Assembly (NCBI GenBank): GCA_017601225.1
Contig: JAFNIX010000001.1
Location: forward strand, 1 to 64,000
Origin: Candidatus Brockarchaeota archaeon
GTDB lineage: Archaea > Thermoproteota > EX4484-205 > JAAOZP01
Direction: 5' to 3'
Length of the DNA stretch: 64,000 nt
Shown here: positions 59,886-64,000 of the stretch, one piece after another
Position numbering within the stretch: position 1 is the stretch's first letter
How the letters are laid out: every line of letters starts with the position of its first letter
The notes under the pieces: generated by a model
The model's database searches: none
Told to the model about the DNA's origin: nothing
The model's input: only the letters and a program-made list of their open reading frames with translations
Program-made: the position numbers and the translations under genes

Positions 59886-60134
59886 CTACTCCTTCTCCTC
59901 AGGCTTATACTCTATCGGTGGAGAAATCAAGATGACGTTGTCTCCCCTTATCACGATCAGCCCAAGCCTAGTCGTCTCGTTCCCCTTAAGCTCCTCGGCG
60001 TCGGAAAGCACAATGTTAAGGTGAGGATCATACCCGTCTAGGATTCCACGTATCTTCGCCCCTCCCCTAAGCTTAACTATTATGCTTTTCCCCAGGGATG
60101 CTTGAAGCAGCTCCATCGTAGTGTCGGCGGACAA
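59886..60134 (-). CDS. LSm (Sm-like archaeal) protein
   Basis: An 82-residue Sm-fold protein: Sm1 GILDGYDPHLNIVLSDAEEL and Sm2 LGLIVIRGDNVILI. Forms heptameric rings that bind U-rich RNA. Conserved partner of L37e in many archaea. Confidence 0.97.
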   Translation of the reverse strand: MSADTTMELLQASLGKSIIVKLRGGAKIRGILDGYDPHLNIVLSDAEELKGNETTRLGLIVIRGDNVILISPPIEYKPEEKE

Positions 60135-60229
60135 TTCTCAAGGATTCCGCGGGAAGCTTAAATAAATACTTTTCCAACTACCGGTTGGAAACAGGCTTCA
60201 AGCTTAAAAGCATGGTTGCGAAGAACTGT

Positions 60230-62131
60230 TTAAAGCGCCCTGTAGGTTTCAAGAAGCCTGGGCGAGTAAACGTTCTCCCCATACATCCTGCTTAAAAGCT
60301 TCTTCATGTTCTGAATCTTCTTAGCCTCCCCGTGGACTAGAAACAGTGGTCCCCTTTTAGTGTAGACCCTTCTAACGTAGTTAAGTATCTGGTTCCTGTC
60401 GGAGTGGCCGGAGAAGCCGTCAACTCTCTCAACAGCGCTTTTTATGGTTATTGCTTCAACCCTGCCGTTAGCGTTCTGCATCGTAAGCTCCTTAAGCCCG
60501 TTTAAAACCCTGTTTCCAAGCGTCCCCTCTATCTGGTAGTTTACGAATATCACCATCGAGTTCTCCTGCGGGGCGATAAGCTTGAAATACTCTATCACTG
60601 GGCCTCCTTCAAGCATGCCTGAGGGGGAGAGGATTATGTTGCGCCTCGCCTCCGTTATCTCCTCCCTCGGAATCGAGTTTTTAACCGGAATCACGTATTC
60701 GGATTTAAACGGGTTGACACCGTTGTTCATCATCTCCCTGAGATCCTTAGACAGGTAGTTTGGGAATGAGGCGTGTATCGCAGTCACCTCCGAGATCATT
60801 CCGTCAACATATATTGGCACCTCGGGGATCTTCTTGCTCCTTATAGCGTTGTCTAGGACAAGCATTATCTCCTGGGCTCTTCCAACGGCGAGCGTGGGGA
60901 TGAGAACATTCCCGTTTTTCTCCAGCGTAGAGTTAACGAGGGATACAAGCCTGTTTTCAACCTCCTCCCTGGGAGGCATCGTGTCGTTCACACCGCCGTA
61001 GGTGCACTCCGTTATCAGCGTCTCAACCCTGGGGAACATTGTTGAAGCATGCTCGAGCAGTATGGAGCGGTCATACTTCAAGTCTCCCGTGAAGACAATG
61101 TTGTGAAGCCCTTCGCCGATGTGAAGATGAATTATCGCAGAGCCCAGTATGTGGCCAGCGTTCCTGAAGGTCAGCTTAATATCCGGGGCGACGTCGACGA
61201 CGACGCCGAACTTAACCGGAATCGTGTGCTGGAGAATAGTCCTGAGATCCTTAAGCTCGAAGAACGGTGTGACACCGTTCTTCTGAAGAACATCGTAGAG
61301 GTCGTTTAGCAGGAGGAACATCAAGTATACTGTGGGCTCAGTCATGTAGACCGGGCCACGGTACCCGTATTTGAAGAGCAGGGGAAGACCGCCCATGTGG
61401 TCCAGGTGGGCGTGGGAAACCACGACGGCGTCAATGTTTTCAACGGAGATGGGTATCCTGTCGATCCTTGGAAAGGAGTCGGAGTAAGAGTTTGCAGCAG
61501 GGTTTATACCGAAATCCATGAGGACGTTGCTCTCGTCTGTTGAAACAAGTATGCTTGACCTACCGACTTGCTCAGCACCACCCAGGAAAGTCAGGGTAAT
61601 GTTTTCCGTCTTAAACAAGGGTTTCCTGAATATTCTTTCACCAATCTCCCTTAGGATCTTGAACCTCTCCTCAGCGTTCTGGTTGAAAACATACATTACC
61701 TGCGGTATGACTGTTGTGCTGAGCGGGGGTATTCTTATGATGCTGGGCTTCCAGCCTGTTTCAACCATAATATCGTTAAGAATCTTCTCCCCCAGCTCCT
61801 CGACGACATCCGGGTGTCTGACGGAAACCAGAACCTCGCCGAAAACATCGTTGAAAACAACAGCCTCCACGCCGGCCTTCTTAGGAACCAGCTGCTTAAT
61901 GATTTTCTCAGCCTCATCCTTCGGCTTCCTCGCTTTAACCGCCGGCCTTACGACAATCCTCTTCCTAAGCTGCTTCGCAACCTCAGCCAGAACCTGCTGT
62001 CCATTCACCAGGAAGCCCGGGTTCTCAACGTAGACGGCTATCGCAGGCCCCTCCATCTCTATGCCGACTATCTGGGCCTCTCTAGGTATTTTCTCGAAGA
62101 TTACTTCCCTTATGTCCTTCTCGGCGCTCAT
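60230..62131 (-). CDS. aCPSF1, KH-beta-CASP ribonuclease
   Basis: A 633-residue archaeal termination/processing nuclease. Two KH domains (about 1-150) bind U-rich RNA, then the metallo-beta-lactamase core with SHAHLDHMGG (about 236), FTGDLKYD, TECTYGG, and the beta-CASP part with LSPSGMLEGG and FSGHSDRNQIL. It cuts 3' ends and triggers transcription termination. The start ATG overlaps the psmB stop (ATGA), so I prefer 62131 over a longer frame to 62179. Confidence 0.96.
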   Translation of the reverse strand: MSAEKDIREVIFEKIPREAQIVGIEMEGPAIAVYVENPGFLVNGQQVLAEVAKQLRKRIVVRPAVKARKPKDEAEKIIKQLVPKKAGVEAVVFNDVFGEVLVSVRHPDVVEELGEKILNDIMVETGWKPSIIRIPPLSTTVIPQVMYVFNQNAEERFKILREIGERIFRKPLFKTENITLTFLGGAEQVGRSSILVSTDESNVLMDFGINPAANSYSDSFPRIDRIPISVENIDAVVVSHAHLDHMGGLPLLFKYGYRGPVYMTEPTVYLMFLLLNDLYDVLQKNGVTPFFELKDLRTILQHTIPVKFGVVVDVAPDIKLTFRNAGHILGSAIIHLHIGEGLHNIVFTGDLKYDRSILLEHASTMFPRVETLITECTYGGVNDTMPPREEVENRLVSLVNSTLEKNGNVLIPTLAVGRAQEIMLVLDNAIRSKKIPEVPIYVDGMISEVTAIHASFPNYLSKDLREMMNNGVNPFKSEYVIPVKNSIPREEITEARRNIILSPSGMLEGGPVIEYFKLIAPQENSMVIFVNYQIEGTLGNRVLNGLKELTMQNANGRVEAITIKSAVERVDGFSGHSDRNQILNYVRRVYTKRGPLFLVHGEAKKIQNMKKLLSRMYGENVYSPRLLETYRAL

Positions 62132-62799
62132 CTTAAACCAGTCAGCCTTGTCTTCTCCTCGAGCGATAGCTCCCTGCATCCTTTCGAGTCTACAACCATG
62201 ACTTCAAAATCGTTCCCGGTTGCAGTGTCCCTCTGCATGGCTGCGAGAATAGATTTAACAGCGATCGGTATCGCGTCTTGGACGCTAACCGGCGGCTTGA
62301 GCTCAGCCTCAAGATAACCCAGTGCGACTGGGGAGCCTGACCCTGATCCTACGAAAACCTCTTTCGAGAAGCCTCCCAACGGGTCCAGCACGTATAGGCT
62401 GGCGCCCTCCCTGTCGTAGCCGCCTATTATCAGCTGAATGTAGAGGGGCGCCATGCGCGTCGAAGAGAGGATTATTGAAGCAATGTTCGCAGCCGCCTTA
62501 ACAGGCATGTTTACTCCTCTCTCCAGCTTGTACGACCTAGCCTCCCACTGCAGCGAGCTTATGAGGGCCTGCGCGTCGGCAACCCCGCCGGAAATGGTTG
62601 CAGCAATATAGTCGTCTATCTTCAGAATCTTCTTGCCGCGTTTATGAGCGATAAAATAGTATCCCTGAACAACCCTTGTGTCTGAAGCTAGGACAACGCC
62701 GTCCGTGCAGGATATTCCAACAGTCGTAGTGCCCCAGAGAGGGTCGACTACCCCCATTCTGCCTGTTCTCATATTAATGCTTGCCAACCTTCTAAACAC
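62128..62799 (-). CDS. psmB: Proteasome beta subunit
   Basis: A 223-residue 20S beta subunit with a 23-residue propeptide ending before G/TTTVGI, so Thr24 becomes the N-terminal nucleophile. ASDTRVV and HKRGKKILKI carry the catalytic Asp and Lys; GSGSGSPVALGYLE is typical. GTG 62799 or ATG 62772 may be the start. First gene of the operon that continues into aCPSF1. Confidence 0.96.
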   Translation of the reverse strand: MFRRLASINMRTGRMGVVDPLWGTTTVGISCTDGVVLASDTRVVQGYYFIAHKRGKKILKIDDYIAATISGGVADAQALISSLQWEARSYKLERGVNMPVKAAANIASIILSSTRMAPLYIQLIIGGYDREGASLYVLDPLGGFSKEVFVGSGSGSPVALGYLEAELKPPVSVQDAIPIAVKSILAAMQRDTATGNDFEVMVVDSKGCRELSLEEKTRLTGLR

Positions 62800-62836
62800 C
62801 TCTAGAACTCGAACCGTCCCAATTAGGGAAAGGCTT

Positions 62837-62850
62837 AAAGATAAATCTTT
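62837..62850. promoter_or_regulatory. Shared divergent promoter of psmB and egsA
   Basis: AAAGATAAATCTTT has inverted arms and gives a TATA-like sequence on both strands, about 36-50 bases from each start codon. The 86-bp gap holds no other signal, so one element probably serves both genes. Confidence 0.5.
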
Positions 62851-62885
62851 CCCCTATTCGTCTCAACACCTTGAAATACAGGAGT

Positions 62886-63941
62886 ATGCACACGGTTAGG
62901 CTTCCTCGACGAATAATACTCGGAAGGGATGCTGTTGACGAGCTTGGCTCAAGCATAAGGGAGCTGGGGGCTAAAAGAGTCGTTGTTTTAACAAGCAAGA
63001 CGCCGCTGAGGCTCTTCGGGGAGAAGATCAGGAGAATCCTGTCGGAGAGCAGGCTCTCCTTTAGTCTCAGCCCAATAGGCGAGGCGGATGCTTTCACAGA
63101 GGCCTTGAAGATTGAGAAGCGTCTAGCCAAGGTTGACAGGAAGCCGGGGGAAAGCGTTGTCGTCGGCTTCGGAGGAGGCAGGGTTATTGACGCCGGCAAG
63201 ATCCTCGCTTGGAGGAACAGTCTGGAGTTCATAAGCGTCCCAACGGTGCCTTCTCACGACGGGATTGCAAGCCCACTGGCCTCAGCGCCCAGGCGGGGGA
63301 GAAGATACTCGTTCAACACGACAATGCCCTCAGTGATAATAGGGGATGTTTCGATTCTAGCAACCGCTCCCTCAAGGTATTTCGGCGCCGGGGTTGGAGA
63401 CCTCGTGGCGAAGTATACTGCGGTGAAAGACTGGCGTCTCTCCCACACGCTTCGCGGAGAATACTACGGCGAGTATGCTGCGAGCCTCGCTGAAACAATC
63501 GCGGAGAGAATAGTTAAGTGTGCTGAAACCATCGCGGCGGATAGGCTTGAGGGGGCCAGCATACTTGTGGAGGCGTTGATACACGCCGGGGTGCTCATAG
63601 GCATAGCTGGAAGCAGCAGGCCGTGCAGCGGCTCCGAGCATCTTTTCAGCCACGCGCTCGACCATGTCGCAGGCTACCCTGCTCTCCACGGGGAGCAGGT
63701 TGGAATAGGGACAATAATGATGAGCAAGCTTCACGACGGCGACTGGTTTAGAATAAGGAGCGCGCTCTCGAAAGTCGGCGCACCCGTCTCAGCCAGGGAG
63801 ATAAACGTTTCTGAGAAACAGGTTGTTAAAGCGTTGACCCTCGCCCACACCATAAGGCCTGAAAGATACACTATACTTGGAGATAAGGGTTTGACGAGGA
63901 AGGCTGCGGAGGAGCTTGCTAGAAGTACGATGGTGATATAG
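62886..63941 (+). CDS. egsA: sn-Glycerol-1-phosphate dehydrogenase
   Basis: A 351-residue NAD(P)H-dependent, zinc-requiring enzyme that makes sn-glycerol-1-phosphate, the archaeal lipid backbone. VVGFGGGRVIDAGKILAW is the nucleotide site, VPTVPSHDGIASPLAS follows, and the metal ligands lie in AKYTAVKDW, SGSEHLFSHALD and PALHGEQVG. ATG 62886 follows GGAG; a TTG at 62871 is less likely. Confidence 0.97.
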   Translation: MHTVRLPRRIILGRDAVDELGSSIRELGAKRVVVLTSKTPLRLFGEKIRRILSESRLSFSLSPIGEADAFTEALKIEKRLAKVDRKPGESVVVGFGGGRVIDAGKILAWRNSLEFISVPTVPSHDGIASPLASAPRRGRRYSFNTTMPSVIIGDVSILATAPSRYFGAGVGDLVAKYTAVKDWRLSHTLRGEYYGEYAASLAETIAERIVKCAETIAADRLEGASILVEALIHAGVLIGIAGSSRPCSGSEHLFSHALDHVAGYPALHGEQVGIGTIMMSKLHDGDWFRIRSALSKVGAPVSAREINVSEKQVVKALTLAHTIRPERYTILGDKGLTRKAAEELARSTMVI

Positions 63942-63944
63942 CCG

Positions 63945-64000
63945 GTGGCTAGCCGGGGCAAGTACAGCTACCTGGATCCTTCTGCGAAAAAGGGCCTAGT
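63945..64000 (+). CDS. Start of a gene running off the window
   Basis: GTG 63945, three bases after the egsA stop, opens a frame to the edge reading MASRGKYSYLDPSAKKGL. It is probably the next gene of the egsA operon. Too short to identify. Confidence 0.5.
   Translation, partial: MASRGKYSYLDPSAKKGL

Overview
The window comes from an archaeon, most likely a thermophilic member of the Thermoproteota (crenarchaeal side of the tree). Support comes from archaeal-type AlaRS, L37e, an LSm protein, the KH-beta-CASP nuclease aCPSF1, a proteasome beta subunit, sn-glycerol-1-phosphate dehydrogenase, TiaS, a tRNA-splicing endonuclease subunit, CTP-dependent riboflavin kinase, and tRNA genes broken by many short introns, some outside the anticodon loop. 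Such intron load is best known from Thermoproteales and Thermofilum-like lineages, but the order cannot be fixed from this sequence. TTG and GTG starts and leaderless promoters are common.

Layout. 1-13.3 kb: end of an ABC ATPase gene, tRNA-Phe, alaS, pyrophosphatase, a LeuRS with damaged signature motifs, tRNA-Arg(TCT), then an operon gfcR-like / lplA-like / tRNA endonuclease subunit / hisS, and a radical SAM enzyme. 13.3-20 kb: a possible structured RNA, a DNA-alkyl repair protein, a small CxxC protein, an AEC transporter, an ADP-ribosylglycohydrolase and a 991-residue FtsX-type permease. 20-28.6 kb: a complete BMP-type (nucleoside-like) ABC importer followed by Gfo/Idh, URO-D-like and DegT-type enzymes. 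28.6-31.5 kb: an Lrp-like regulator and a redox/Fe-S cluster (Mrp, DGC protein, HdrA-like protein, ferredoxin). 31.5-34.7 kb: two proteins that each fuse a nucleotidyltransferase to a CDP-alcohol transferase-like membrane domain, with complementary damage. 34.7-37.7 kb: a gene graveyard with at least three frameshifted genes around one intact sugar isomerase-like gene. 37.7-47.8 kb: VapBC pair, tRNA-Leu(TAA), CE15-like esterase, envelope-glycan genes, two stand-alone RAM domains and thiL. 47.9-55.2 kb: tRNA-Thr, tiaS, a PAC2-like protein, a TnpB, and a cassette of a membrane wHTH protein plus HerA-like ATPase bracketed by inverted repeat arrays. 55.2-64 kb: a Cys-loop-type ion channel homologue, a HIT protein, tRNA-Lys, ribL, and a seven-gene minus-strand operon (psmB, aCPSF1, lsm, rpl37e, translin, endonuclease V, ribK) divergent from egsA.

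The most striking global property is that all seven tRNA genes are interrupted, with an estimated twelve introns, including D-loop introns shared between different tRNAs and a tRNA-Leu with three introns. The tRNA endonuclease subunit encoded here has lost its catalytic His, which fits a heteromeric, broad-specificity splicing enzyme.
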